In this document: positions 7,643 through 15,158 of the stretch, piece after piece | Layout of the letters: each line of letters starts with the position of its first letter | Position numbering within the stretch: the stretch's first letter is position 1 | Source of the DNA: Flavobacteriales bacterium | GTDB lineage: Bacteria; Bacteroidota; Bacteroidia; Flavobacteriales_E; Vicingaceae | Reading direction: 5' to 3' | DNA: 55,996 nt | NCBI GenBank assembly: GCA_002706365.1 | Contig: PALM01000027.1 | Span: 1-55,996, forward strand | The notes under the pieces: model-generated | Seen by the model: the letters and a program-made list of their open reading frames with translations, nothing else | The model's database searches: none | What the model was told of the DNA's origin: nothing | Made by a program: the position numbers and the translations under genes

Positions 7643-7781
7643 GCTTTTGTTTGCTCGTCTTTCTAGATTATTACTTCTAAAGTATTGGTTTACTCTATTT
7701 TTAAGGGCTTTTGAAAACTCTCTGTCTCGAGTTTCATTAGAGGAGAATCGAATTGTACTGATAACGTATTGTTTAGTTCAT
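7643..7781 (-). pseudogene. Out-of-register N-terminal segment of the second desaturase
   Basis: These bases encode residues homologous to the first ~40 residues of the paralogous desaturase in the frame of the main reading frame, but the only ATG (7781-7779) is in another frame and stops after two codons. Removing one base near 7775 would restore an N-terminus beginning M-N-K-Q-Y-V, very similar in length to the paralogue. I mark it as a possibly broken start rather than a separate gene. Confidence 0.55.
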
Positions 7782-8008
7782 ATCCTATCAGATATAACCA
7801 TAAACGTTCCGTTTGAAGTTATAATAAATACCGAAAATCTGATCGGCAATTAATTCGAGAAATGATCTTTGAGGTGGTGTAAAGAAAAAAGCTTGTTTTT
7901 TCTATCGACTAAGCTGCAAAAGCCAAAATCTAGGAATTCTAATAGACTGCAAATGTAAGCATTAAAAGTCGGCTATTTGTAATTGTTTGATTTATAGGAA
8001 GAAATACA
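7782..8008. other. Intergenic region between mnmE and the cold-shock operon
   Basis: No gene is seen. The minus strand carries TACATTTG (7957-7950), a match to the Bacteroidota -7 box, about 170 bases upstream of the ATG at 7781. If used it would give the operon a long 5' leader, a feature of cold-shock mRNAs; no convincing -33 TTG is present. Confidence 0.35.
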
Positions 8009-9424
8009 TCACTTTCCTATGCAAAAGCTCGAAAATATATGCCCCAAGATGTCTCGGTCAATGTCAATCGTCCCAATGATCTCCCCTAAAAAGAATTGGG
8101 CCTGTCGAATATCCATTGCCAGGAAGTCGCCCGTGAGTCCATTGGCGATACCTTCTTCAACTCTTTCTAAAGCTTCGGCTGCTTTTTTCAATGCCTGATG
8201 GTGACGAGCATTACTAACGATGCTTTCAGTAGCGTGCTGACTTTTTTCTATCGCAATTTTCTCCAAGTAAGTTTGCAGCTCTTCAATCCCATCCTCCTTC
8301 AGAGCAGAAATGTAAATCATTTGATGCTTGAAGTCAGGCTTCTGGCTTCCGGCTTCTGGCTTCTCTGATTTAAGGCTGGAAGCTGGAATAAGATCTTTTT
8401 TATTGACGATGGTAATAAGTTCTTTTTCCGCAAAATTTGCTCCCAACTCTGCTTTGATCTGCTCTTCTAGTTCTTTAATTCCCTCTTTTCCTATTTCTCT
8501 GGCATCGACCAAAAGCAGTATCAAAGAAGCTTTTTTCATCATCTCATAGCTGCGCTTGATGCCAATACTCTCTACCACATCCTCGGTCTGGCGGATTCCC
8601 GCTGTATCGATGAATCGAAACAACATACCGCCAATGCGCATTACATCTTCTATGCTGTCGCGGGTGGTTCCGGCGATCTCGGATACAATGGCTTTGTCCT
8701 CTTGAAGAAGTGCATTCAGTAAGGTAGATTTTCCCACATTGGGCTCACCTACAATAGCTACCGGAATCCCTTCTTTGATCACCCTGCCATCCGCAAAGGA
8801 ATCGATCAATTGGCGTATCATCTTCAAGATCTTCTTCACCAATTCATCCAGATCATCGCGCTCAGCGAAAGTGACATCCTCCTCTCCAAAATCCAATTCC
8901 AATTCGATCATGGAAGCAAAGTGGATCAATTCTTCTCTTAGAATCCTGATCTTCTCAGAAAAACCACCGCGCATTTGATGCATGGCCATTTGATGCGCTG
9001 CCTTGCTTTCTGCCGCAATCAAATCGGCCACAGCCTCAGCCTGAGCCAAGTCCATCTTCCCATTCAAATAGGCACGCATGCTGAACTCGCCCTCTCTTGC
9101 GGCCGAAGCACCTCCTTCTAACATAAGCTCAATTACCTGAGCTAGAATGAATGGAGAGCCATGACATGAAATCTCAATCACATCTTCACCGGTGTAGGAG
9201 TGAGGTCCTCTGAATAGACTCAACATCACTTCATCAATGATCTCATCTCCCTTTTTGATCTTGCCAAAATGCAAGGTCTGTCCTTTCTGCTTGCTCAGAT
9301 CCTTGCCTTCAAAAACAGAATTGGCAATTTCAATGGCCTTATCGCCAGAGAGTCGGATCACTCCAATTGCTCCGGGAGCATTGGGAGTAGAGAGAGCACA
9401 TATGGTATCATCTCGCATGATCAT
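8009..9424 (-). CDS. mnmE: tRNA uridine-5-carboxymethylaminomethyl modification GTPase MnmE
   Basis: The 471-residue MnmE acts with MnmG to make cmnm5U at the wobble position of certain tRNAs. The N-terminal tetrahydrofolate-binding domain starts RDDTICALSTPNAPGAIG. The inserted G domain has G1 GEPNVGKS (226-233), the TTRD switch, DTAG (273-276) and NKKD (341-344). The C-terminus ends in the essential CIGK. Start could be the Met at 1 or 3. An odd feature is an extra hydrophilic stretch (about residues 348-368) between G4 and the SA motif, encoded by the heptamer repeat that is otherwise intergenic in this genome (8334-8386). It should lie in a surface loop, so the enzyme is probably still functional. 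Confidence 0.97.
   Translation of the reverse strand: MIMRDDTICALSTPNAPGAIGVIRLSGDKAIEIANSVFEGKDLSKQKGQTLHFGKIKKGDEIIDEVMLSLFRGPHSYTGEDVIEISCHGSPFILAQVIELMLEGGASAAREGEFSMRAYLNGKMDLAQAEAVADLIAAESKAAHQMAMHQMRGGFSEKIRILREELIHFASMIELELDFGEEDVTFAERDDLDELVKKILKMIRQLIDSFADGRVIKEGIPVAIVGEPNVGKSTLLNALLQEDKAIVSEIAGTTRDSIEDVMRIGGMLFRFIDTAGIRQTEDVVESIGIKRSYEMMKKASLILLLVDAREIGKEGIKELEEQIKAELGANFAEKELITIVNKKDLIPASSLKSEKPEAGSQKPDFKHQMIYISALKEDGIEELQTYLEKIAIEKSQHATESIVSNARHHQALKKAAEALERVEEGIANGLTGDFLAMDIRQAQFFLGEIIGTIDIDRDILGHIFSSFCIGK
8334..8386. repeat. Heptamer array inside mnmE
   Basis: Four units TCAGGCT, TCTGGCT, TCCGGCT and TCTGGCT (8334-8361), then TCTCTGA and a degenerate GGCTGGA/AGCTGGA pair. Because three 7-base units make 21 bases, the encoded peptide repeats every seven residues (KPEAGSQ then KPDFKHQ). 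Confidence 0.8.
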
Positions 9425-9523
9425 AGAGCGAAATTAGGAAAAAGCCCTCCCTCTGAGAACTTCGGCTCAGCTTAACGTAAGATTAACATTAGATAGTGAC
9501 CTTCGCCCGCAGAAATTATTTGC

Positions 9524-10642
9524 ATGGCCAAGTATGATCAGGAAGAAATATCGCGCGTACAGCAAATCATCTATACCTTCTTTGATCTGGTGAAGTCTGA
9601 AAGTCGATTTCTACTTCTCATGGGCATTTTGCTCATCCTGGCCGGACTCTTCTCTCCCCATCCTGAAATTGCAATGTGGTTCGGCTTTATCTTGGCCGGC
9701 TATTCTGCTGTAGCCAACGACAGCATACAGACCATAGGTACTTTCATTGTCTCTAATGCTCATCGCAGATGGTATGTGCTCTGGTTGTATATCGGACTCA
9801 TCTTCGTTTTTACAGTCACCTACAGTTTCATTGTTTTTGATGGTGATGTCTCTTATCAACGTTTGCAAACTCCCGGTTTAGATGTAGCGCCAAGCTCTTT
9901 CACCTTTTTGCAACTTATCGCTCCGCTCATCCTGATCATGCTTACAAGGATGCGGATGCCAGTCTCTACTACCTTTCTGCTTCTAACTATTTTCTCCACC
10001 AAAAGCTCTGCGGTGGTATCCGTGCTCAGCAAGAGTTTGAGCGGTTATTTCGTCGCTTTTATCTCGGCAATCATCCTTTATTTCCTGGCTAGAAAACTCA
10101 GCTTATTTGCATTTAAGGGCAAGCCGCACTTCGGATGGACAATCGTTCAATGGATCACTTCAGGTACCCTTTGGTCGGTTTGGGTGATGCAAGATGCAGC
10201 CAATATTGCTGTTTTCCTACCTCGAAGTCTCTCATTCTGGGAGTTCTTTGCCTTTACCAGCTTTATCTTCCTTGGATTAGGCCTCTTATTCTACTTAAGA
10301 GGAGATCGTATTCAAAAGATCGTAAGCGAAAAGGCCGGAATCTCTGATATTCGCTCAGCTACCATGGTCGATTTTATCTATGCGCTGATCTTGATCTATT
10401 TTAAACAGATCTCTCAAATTCCCATGAGTACCACCTGGGTATTCCTTGGGTTATTGGGTGGTAGAGAATTGGCCATATCCATCACTAAAAAGCGCAAGAA
10501 GAAAAGAAGAATGTCGACCAAAGAAACTTTCCGACTCATTGGAAAGGATATCCTTATGGCGGGTATCGGACTGCTGGTGAGTTTGATCTTGGCTGTCGCG
10601 ATCAATGCCGAGATGAGAGAAGAGTTTTTTGGCTTGTTTTAG
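9524..10642 (+). CDS. PiT-like (PHO4 superfamily) membrane permease
   Basis: A 372-residue polytopic membrane protein with around ten hydrophobic helices. Two internally repeated halves each contain a degenerate version of the inorganic phosphate transporter signatures: AVANDSIQTIG (62-72) and MPVSTT (145-150) in the first half, QDAANIAV (223-230) and IPMSTT (299-304) in the second. PiT proteins carry GANDVANA and P(V/I)STTH motifs in an inverted-repeat arrangement, so I infer a distant PiT relative. The substrate could be phosphate, sulfate or another anion. A strongly basic KKRKKKRR cytosolic stretch follows the second STT motif. The gene is divergent from mnmE with a 99-base gap. Confidence 0.65.
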   Translation: MAKYDQEEISRVQQIIYTFFDLVKSESRFLLLMGILLILAGLFSPHPEIAMWFGFILAGYSAVANDSIQTIGTFIVSNAHRRWYVLWLYIGLIFVFTVTYSFIVFDGDVSYQRLQTPGLDVAPSSFTFLQLIAPLILIMLTRMRMPVSTTFLLLTIFSTKSSAVVSVLSKSLSGYFVAFISAIILYFLARKLSLFAFKGKPHFGWTIVQWITSGTLWSVWVMQDAANIAVFLPRSLSFWEFFAFTSFIFLGLGLLFYLRGDRIQKIVSEKAGISDIRSATMVDFIYALILIYFKQISQIPMSTTWVFLGLLGGRELAISITKKRKKKRRMSTKETFRLIGKDILMAGIGLLVSLILAVAINAEMREEFFGLF

Positions 10643-10646
10643 TTAA

Positions 10647-10681
10647 GAGTCCGGAGACCAGATTTTAGAATTTTGATTTTT
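10647..10681. repeat. Heptamer array GAGTCCG/GAGACCA/GATTTTA
   Basis: Five units, GAGTCCG, GAGACCA, GATTTTA, GAATTTT and GATTTTT, start five bases after the stop codon of the PiT-like gene. Confidence 0.65.
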
Positions 10682-10810
10682 AAAATTGCGCTTGTCGAGT
10701 GTCCCGATTTATCGGGATGTATCGAGACAAGCATTCTTTAGTATACACAGAGAACTTAGAGAAGGCTCGGAGAACACTGAGACATTCAATACTCAATGCC
10801 GGACTCGTAT

Positions 10811-10830
10811 CCTTCGACTTCGCTCAGGAC
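10811..10830. repeat. Dispersed CCTTCGACTTCGCTCAGGAC element
   Basis: The 20-mer lies in a 298-base intergenic gap (10643-10940). Its reverse complement core (CTGAGCGAAGTCGAAGG) recurs in degenerate form at 11553-11570 and 38214-38232, and in part at 97-108. Confidence 0.6.
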
Positions 10831-10869
10831 GACGCCTCGAACTCGGACTTAATTAAAGAACCCATAAAA

Positions 10870-10897
10870 TCTAGATTCTAGACTCTAGGTTCTAGGT
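10870..10897. repeat. Heptamer array TCTAGAT/TCTAGAC/TCTAGGT
   Basis: Four clean units TCTAGAT, TCTAGAC, TCTAGGT, TCTAGGT, closing with TCTCACC, end about 40 bases before the next ATG. Confidence 0.8.
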
Positions 10898-10940
10898 TCT
10901 CACCACCACTTCTCATACTTTTGAAACGAAATCCTGCTCA

Positions 10941-11528
10941 ATGAACTACCTCGCCCACCTATATCTATCTCAATCCGACATCAACCTTATGGTGGGGAAT
11001 TATATTGCAGATCATGTGAAGGGTAAGGATTATCTGAATTATCCTGAAGGGATTCAAAAGGGAATTGAGATGCATAGAGCGATCGATACTTTCACCGATA
11101 CTCACCCCATCCCTCAAAAAGGAAAGGATAGGTTGTATGAGAAATACGGGAAGTGGAGTGCCGTACTCATCGATATGTTCTATGATCATGTACTGGCCAA
11201 GGAATGGGCCGACTATTCACCCATTCCCCTTACTAGCTTTTCTAAGTCTGCTTATCAAGTCTTGAAAAGTCAGCAAGATCTTTTCCCACCGGCTTCCTCA
11301 AGAACCTTGGATTGGATGTCGCGCGGCGACTGGCTGGCGGGATATGCAACGGTTGAAGGTATTGGTAGAGCATTGAATGGGATCTCCCAAAGAGCAAGCT
11401 TCGAGAATAATATGGATGAGTCGGTGAAGACCTTAGTTGAATTCTATCCGGAGTACAAAGCCGAATTTGCTGAATTCTTGCCTTTGATGATCAAGCATTT
11501 AAGACCTTACTTCAAGGAGGTGGATTAG
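10941..11528 (+). CDS. Acyl carrier protein phosphodiesterase-like protein (AcpH/DUF479)
   Basis: A 195-residue cytosolic protein of the AcpH family, described as removing the 4'-phosphopantetheine group from acyl carrier protein. Family landmarks visible: the start MNYLAHLYLS, GNYIADHVKG, the KGIEMHRAIDTFTDTHP metal-binding region with paired His/Asp, and FYDHVLAKEW. The family is HD-like and metal-dependent. Length is typical. It stands between two repeat-filled gaps and is not obviously co-transcribed with its neighbours. ACP hydrolase activity is established only for the Escherichia coli protein, so the specific substrate here is by homology. Confidence 0.85.
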   Translation: MNYLAHLYLSQSDINLMVGNYIADHVKGKDYLNYPEGIQKGIEMHRAIDTFTDTHPIPQKGKDRLYEKYGKWSAVLIDMFYDHVLAKEWADYSPIPLTSFSKSAYQVLKSQQDLFPPASSRTLDWMSRGDWLAGYATVEGIGRALNGISQRASFENNMDESVKTLVEFYPEYKAEFAEFLPLMIKHLRPYFKEVD

Positions 11529-11552
11529 GTTTTAAGAGTTTAGAGCCGCTGT

Positions 11553-11570
11553 GCTGAGCGAGGTCGAAGC
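11553..11570. repeat. Dispersed GCTGAGCGAGGTCGAAGC element
   Basis: A degenerate inverted copy of the element at 10811-10830, lying between the AcpH-like gene and rarA and directly adjoining a heptamer array. Confidence 0.55.
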
Positions 11571-11571
11571 A

Positions 11572-11637
11572 TTAGATGTTAGAGTTTAGACAAGAAACTC
11601 TTCTAAAATCTAAACTCTAATCTCTAAAATCTATCCA
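11572..11637. repeat. Inverted pair of heptamer arrays upstream of rarA
   Basis: The left arm has TTAGATG, TTAGAGT, TTAGACA (11572-11592). The right arm has CTAAAAT, CTAAACT, CTAATCT, CTAAAAT, CTATCCA (11603-11637). The arms are complementary over TTAGAGTTTAGA/TCTAAACTCTAA, so the transcript could form a 12-bp stem with partial extension. Confidence 0.75.
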
Positions 11638-11656
11638 TTTGGCGTTAATTTGCAAG

Positions 11657-12931
11657 ATGATGAACACTCCTTTAGCCGAAAGAATGCGCCCCAAATCACT
11701 GGATGATTATGTGGGGCAAAAGCAATTGATAGGTGAGGGGACTGTGCTCAGAAAGCTGATCGAAAAAGGTCAGATCCCTTCCATGATCTTATGGGGGCCT
11801 CCAGGTACCGGTAAGACAACTTTGGCCAAGATCATAGCCAATTATACAGATAGACCATTCTATACACTTTCTGCCATCAACTCTGGGGTTAAGGAAGTAA
11901 GAGAGGTGATCCAAAAGGCCAAAAGCCAACAATTCTTTGGCACAAACAATCCACTGCTTTTCATTGATGAGATCCATCGCTTTAGCAAGTCGCAACAAGA
12001 CTCCCTTTTAGGCGCAGTAGAAGATGGTACCATTACTTTAATAGGTGCAACCACTGAGAACCCTTCCTTTGAGGTGATCTCTGCACTCTTAAGTCGTTCT
12101 CAGGTTTATATACTGGAGTCATTGGGTAAGGATGACCTGCTTGATTTGATCAATCGAGCTATTAAAGAAGATGACAAACTCAAAGAGCGCAAGATTGAGA
12201 TAAAAGAAGAAGGTGCTTTATTGCAATTGTCGGGAGGTGATGCCAGAAAGCTATTGAATCTCTTTGAGTTGGTGGTCGACCAGCATGAAGGAGATGTTGC
12301 GATCACCAATGATATGGTGAAAGAAGTGGCCAAGCAGAGTATGGCCCGCTACGATAAAGACGGTGAGCAGCATTACGACATCATTTCGGCTTTTATCAAG
12401 TCGATTCGTGGAAGTGATCCCAATGCCGGAGTGTATTGGCTTGCTAGAATGATAGAAGGGGGAGAGGATCCTAAATTCATCGCCAGAAGGCTATTGATCT
12501 TGGCTTCAGAAGATATTGGCAATGCCAATCCAACTGCCCTTGTAATTGCCAACAATACCTTTCAGGCAGTGAATGTGGTTGGTCCGCCAGAGTCTAGAAT
12601 AATTTTAGCCCAATGTGTGACTTATTTGGCATCTTCTCCTAAGAGCAACGCAGCATATATGGCCATCAATCAAGCTCAGGCAGAAGTTAGAGAGAGCGGT
12701 GGCTTGTCAGTTCCATTGCATTTGCGCAATGCACCAACCAAGCTTATGAAGGAAGTAGGCTATGGTGGCGACTATAAATACGCCCACGATTACCCAAATA
12801 ACTTTGTCAAACAAGAATTCATGCCCGAAGAGCTAAGTGGTAAGAAATTCTATGAACCTGGAGCGAATGCGAGGGAAAACGAGCTACGTAAAAGGCTTCA
12901 AGTATTCTGGCAAGAGAAATATGGGTATTGA
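11657..12931 (+). CDS. rarA: Replication-associated recombination protein A (RarA/MgsA), AAA+ ATPase
   Basis: A 424-residue AAA+ ATPase of the clamp-loader-like RarA/WRNIP1 family that acts at stalled replication forks. Motifs: N-terminal PLAERMRPKSLDDYVGQ, Walker A GPPGTGKTTL, Walker B LLFIDEIHRF, sensor 1 IGATTENPSF, and the C-terminal tetramerisation region with DPNAGVYWLARMIEGGEDP and PLHLRNAPTKLMKEVGYG. A TTG 18 bases upstream would give six extra residues (MALICK), but the Met-Met at 11657/11660 fits the family start, and TTAATTTG (11645-11652), a one-mismatch -7 box, lies between the two starts. Housekeeping gene with no operon partner. Confidence 0.95.
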   Translation: MMNTPLAERMRPKSLDDYVGQKQLIGEGTVLRKLIEKGQIPSMILWGPPGTGKTTLAKIIANYTDRPFYTLSAINSGVKEVREVIQKAKSQQFFGTNNPLLFIDEIHRFSKSQQDSLLGAVEDGTITLIGATTENPSFEVISALLSRSQVYILESLGKDDLLDLINRAIKEDDKLKERKIEIKEEGALLQLSGGDARKLLNLFELVVDQHEGDVAITNDMVKEVAKQSMARYDKDGEQHYDIISAFIKSIRGSDPNAGVYWLARMIEGGEDPKFIARRLLILASEDIGNANPTALVIANNTFQAVNVVGPPESRIILAQCVTYLASSPKSNAAYMAINQAQAEVRESGGLSVPLHLRNAPTKLMKEVGYGGDYKYAHDYPNNFVKQEFMPEELSGKKFYEPGANARENELRKRLQVFWQEKYGY

Positions 12932-12963
12932 TTCAGCGATGACATCGCTGAATCGAGACGTGA

Positions 12964-12998
12964 GAGTCTAGATTCTAGACTCTAGGTTCTAGGCTCTA
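12964..12998. repeat. Heptamer array with perfect inverted repeat
   Basis: Units GAGTCTA, GATTCTA, GACTCTA, GGTTCTA, GGCTCTA. Positions 12963-12983 form the perfect inverted repeat AGAGTCTAGA-T-TCTAGACTCT. The same 10-bp arms recur at 37507-37527. Confidence 0.8.
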
Positions 12999-13041
12999 TA
13001 ACATTCTTTTATAACTACAACTAATTACTCTCCAAACAGCC

Positions 13042-13072
13042 TTGTCCCATTACCAACAATCACGTATTTTTG
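13042..13072 (+). promoter_or_regulatory. Putative sigma-A promoter of sucD
   Basis: TTG (13042-13044), a 20-base spacer and TATTTTTG (13065-13072) match the Bacteroidota -33/-7 consensus. The box ends 22 bases before the ATG. Confidence 0.6.
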
Positions 13073-13094
13073 AGCCTCCAAAAAAAGCAAATAA

Positions 13095-13973
13095 ATGAGC
13101 GTTTTAGTAAATAAAGATTCTAAGGTAATCGTACAGGGATTTACTGGTAGTGAAGGTACTTTTCACGCAGAGCAAATGATCGAGTACGGTACCAATATCG
13201 TAGGTGGTGTTACACCTGGAAAAGGTGGCCAAACACATTTGGGTAAGCCTGTATTCAACACTGTTCAACATGCAGTTAAAGAGGCAGGAGCTGATGTGTC
13301 TATCATTTTTGTACCACCTCCATTCGCAGCTGATGCGATTATGGAAGCTGCTGAGGCTGGAATCAAAGTGATCATTTGTATCACGGAAGGTATCCCTACT
13401 CGCGATATGATCATGGTGAAGGATTTCTTGAAAGGAAGAGATTGCAGACTTGTCGGACCAAACTGTCCGGGTGTGATCACTCCAGGAGAAGCTAAGGTTG
13501 GTATTATGCCTGGCTTTGTATTCAAGAAGGGGAATATTGGAATCGTATCTAAATCGGGAACGCTTACCTACGAAGCTGCTGATCAAGTTGTGAAAGCAGG
13601 TATGGGAATTACAACTGCAATTGGTATTGGTGGTGATCCAATTATTGGAACTACTACTCAAGAAGCAGTGGAATTGTTGATGAACGATCCGGAAACTGAA
13701 GGTATCGTAATGATTGGTGAGATCGGAGGTTCTATGGAAGCCGATGCAGCCAATTGGATCAAAGAGAACGGAACTAAGCCTGTTGTAGGATTTATCGCCG
13801 GACAAACTGCGCCAGCTGGTAGAACCATGGGTCATGCAGGTGCAATTGTTGGTGGTGCAGAAGATACTGCAGAAGCCAAAATGAAGATCATGCGTGAATG
13901 TGGTATTGCTGTAGTGGAGTCTCCAGCGGTAATTGGCAAGACAATGGCCGAGCAAATGGGTGTGAAGGCCTAG
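13095..13973 (+). CDS. sucD: Succinyl-CoA synthetase (ADP/GDP-forming) alpha subunit
   Basis: The 292-residue alpha subunit of the TCA-cycle enzyme that interconverts succinyl-CoA and succinate with substrate-level phosphorylation. It carries the CoA-binding Rossmann region ([30 protein letters not shown]), the [12 protein letters not shown] motif and the phosphohistidine loop GHAGAIVGG (His near 247). Length matches the family. The beta subunit gene sucC is not adjacent; in Bacteroidota the two are often apart. It has its own promoter-like sequence and a strong terminator, so it is probably transcribed alone. Confidence 0.97.
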   Translation: MSVLVNKDSKVIVQGFTGSEGTFHAEQMIEYGTNIVGGVTPGKGGQTHLGKPVFNTVQHAVKEAGADVSIIFVPPPFAADAIMEAAEAGIKVIICITEGIPTRDMIMVKDFLKGRDCRLVGPNCPGVITPGEAKVGIMPGFVFKKGNIGIVSKSGTLTYEAADQVVKAGMGITTAIGIGGDPIIGTTTQEAVELLMNDPETEGIVMIGEIGGSMEADAANWIKENGTKPVVGFIAGQTAPAGRTMGHAGAIVGGAEDTAEAKMKIMRECGIAVVESPAVIGKTMAEQMGVKA

Positions 13974-13981
13974 GGCCTTTA

Positions 13982-14032
13982 GAACCTAGAGCCTAGAGCA
14001 TTAAGAACCTAGAGCCTAGAATCTGGAGCCTA
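13982..14032. repeat. Heptamer array GAACCTA/GAGCCTA
   Basis: Units GAACCTA, GAGCCTA, GAGCATT, then GAACCTA, GAGCCTA, GAATCTG, GAGCCTA. It follows the sucD stop codon and precedes the terminator; its complement recurs beyond the terminator at 14108-14142. Confidence 0.8.
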
Positions 14033-14053
14033 GACAATAAAAATCTCAAAAAC

Positions 14054-14096
14054 AAAAAACCTGAAGCAGAGCAAAGCTCACTTCAGGTTTTTTTTA
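14054..14096. terminator. Bidirectional rho-independent terminator
   Basis: The stem AAAAAACCTGAAG/CTTCAGGTTTTTT (13 bp) has a nested GAGC-AAA-GCTC hairpin in the loop and a T-tract beyond. Because the stem has A-runs on one side and T-runs on the other, it can serve both sucD and the convergent gene at 14143. Confidence 0.88.
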
Positions 14097-14107
14097 TTTC
14101 AGATGAG

Positions 14108-14142
14108 TCTATATTCTAGGTTCTAGACTCTAGATTCTCAAA
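14108..14142. repeat. Heptamer array TCTAGGT/TCTAGAC, inverted relative to 13982
   Basis: Units TCTATAT, TCTAGGT, TCTAGAC, TCTAGAT, TCTCAAA lie directly before the stop of the convergent gene. TAGAACCTAGA in the opposing array is complementary to TCTAGGTTCTA here, so the two arrays could pair around the terminator. Confidence 0.75.
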
Positions 14143-15072
14143 TCACTGCTTCACAAACTTCTGTGTCACGGCTTCATTACCTTCAAGGGTTCGAAGCTCA
14201 AGGAAGTAGATTCCGCTTTCTAGATCTGAAATGTTTAAGCGATTGTCCATGTCTAACTTCTCATCCATAACCAATCTTCCGTTTGAGTCGAACACTCTCA
14301 CCTCATTGGTGAAGACATTTCTACGATGCTCAATCATTAGATAATCTTCTGCTGGAATAGGATAGATCTCTATCTTCTTGGTAGTTTGAGATTCGCTGAT
14401 TCCAGTTGTGGTATAAGTCACTCTTAGACTTGGTCCTCCAGCTGCGCCATCTTTGGAATCGAATCTTCTTGCCGAAGCCGTAGTTGATTCACTTCCTATG
14501 ATGATCCAGCCATAATTCTGAGAAGGATTATTTACCCAATTCTGAACATCAGCAGTGAGCTGATTACCTCCAAAAAATTCGGTACCCAAACCGTTAGTTG
14601 AAATACCATCAGACATTATCGGATTAAAATCTCCTCCTAGGTTTGTCCAATTCGTAGTATTGAAAAAGGCATGTTTCCAAGTCGCGTCATTCGTAGTTGA
14701 GGCAGCTCCTCCACCTTGCTGGCCGCCAGCGACAGAAGTTCCTTCTCCCCAATCTGAGGTCAGTACATGCAGCTTCAAACTATCAGTACCAGCTCCTGTA
14801 TTTACTTTATTGATTGTAATAGCTAAGGATACCGTATCGATTACTGCATTAGATGGCAAGCTGCTTAAGTTGAACTGAATAACTGCTCTTCTCAATTCAT
14901 TGCCATTGGTTGCTCCGGCAAACAAATGCGATCCCGCACCATTAGAAAGCGTTCCAGCGGTGTCTTCATAAAGGGTATTATCCTTATTACAAGGGATACT
15001 GACAGTTGTTTGGGCTACGCCTATATGCCCAGCTATAAATAGTATAATTAAAGAAAGTAGAGTTTTTTTCAT
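14143..15072 (-). CDS. Secreted DNRLRE-domain protein with T9SS sorting domain
   Basis: A 309-residue exported protein. It has an N-terminal signal peptide (about 1-20). A DNRLRE-type beta-sandwich domain follows with NTLYEDTAGTLSNGAGSHLF, RRAVIQFNLSSLPSNAVID and WVNNPSQNYGWIIIGSES, then a C-terminal T9SS type A domain from about residue 230 (IEIYPIPAEDYLMIEHRR, VFDSNGRLV, LESGIYFLELRT). It should be secreted by the type IX system and held at the cell surface or released. DNRLRE domains occur in cell-surface adhesins, where they act as structural modules. Monocistronic; shares a terminator with sucD. Substrate or partner unknown. Confidence 0.85.
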   Translation of the reverse strand: MKKTLLSLIILFIAGHIGVAQTTVSIPCNKDNTLYEDTAGTLSNGAGSHLFAGATNGNELRRAVIQFNLSSLPSNAVIDTVSLAITINKVNTGAGTDSLKLHVLTSDWGEGTSVAGGQQGGGAASTTNDATWKHAFFNTTNWTNLGGDFNPIMSDGISTNGLGTEFFGGNQLTADVQNWVNNPSQNYGWIIIGSESTTASARRFDSKDGAAGGPSLRVTYTTTGISESQTTKKIEIYPIPAEDYLMIEHRRNVFTNEVRVFDSNGRLVMDEKLDMDNRLNISDLESGIYFLELRTLEGNEAVTQKFVKQ

Positions 15073-15158
15073 AATTGTTTGGTTTATAATTGATTGTATA
15101 AAGTTAAGTTTTTCTTAAGTACTATATCAAGACGAAATTTAGAGCTCTGAAGATGCAG

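Noticed and set aside
7620-7853. A plus-strand frame over the second desaturase 5' region.
   Set aside because: The minus-strand frame here shows homology to the paralogous desaturase; the plus-strand frame shows none.
11639-11656. TTG at 11639 as the rarA start.
   Set aside because: Family alignment favours the Met-Met at 11657/11660; the six extra residues resemble nothing and a -7-like box lies between the two candidates.
13104-13955. A 283-codon open frame antisense to sucD.
   Set aside because: It mirrors the conserved sucD gene, has a Cys/Ser/His-rich composition typical of shadow frames, and shows no recognisable domain.
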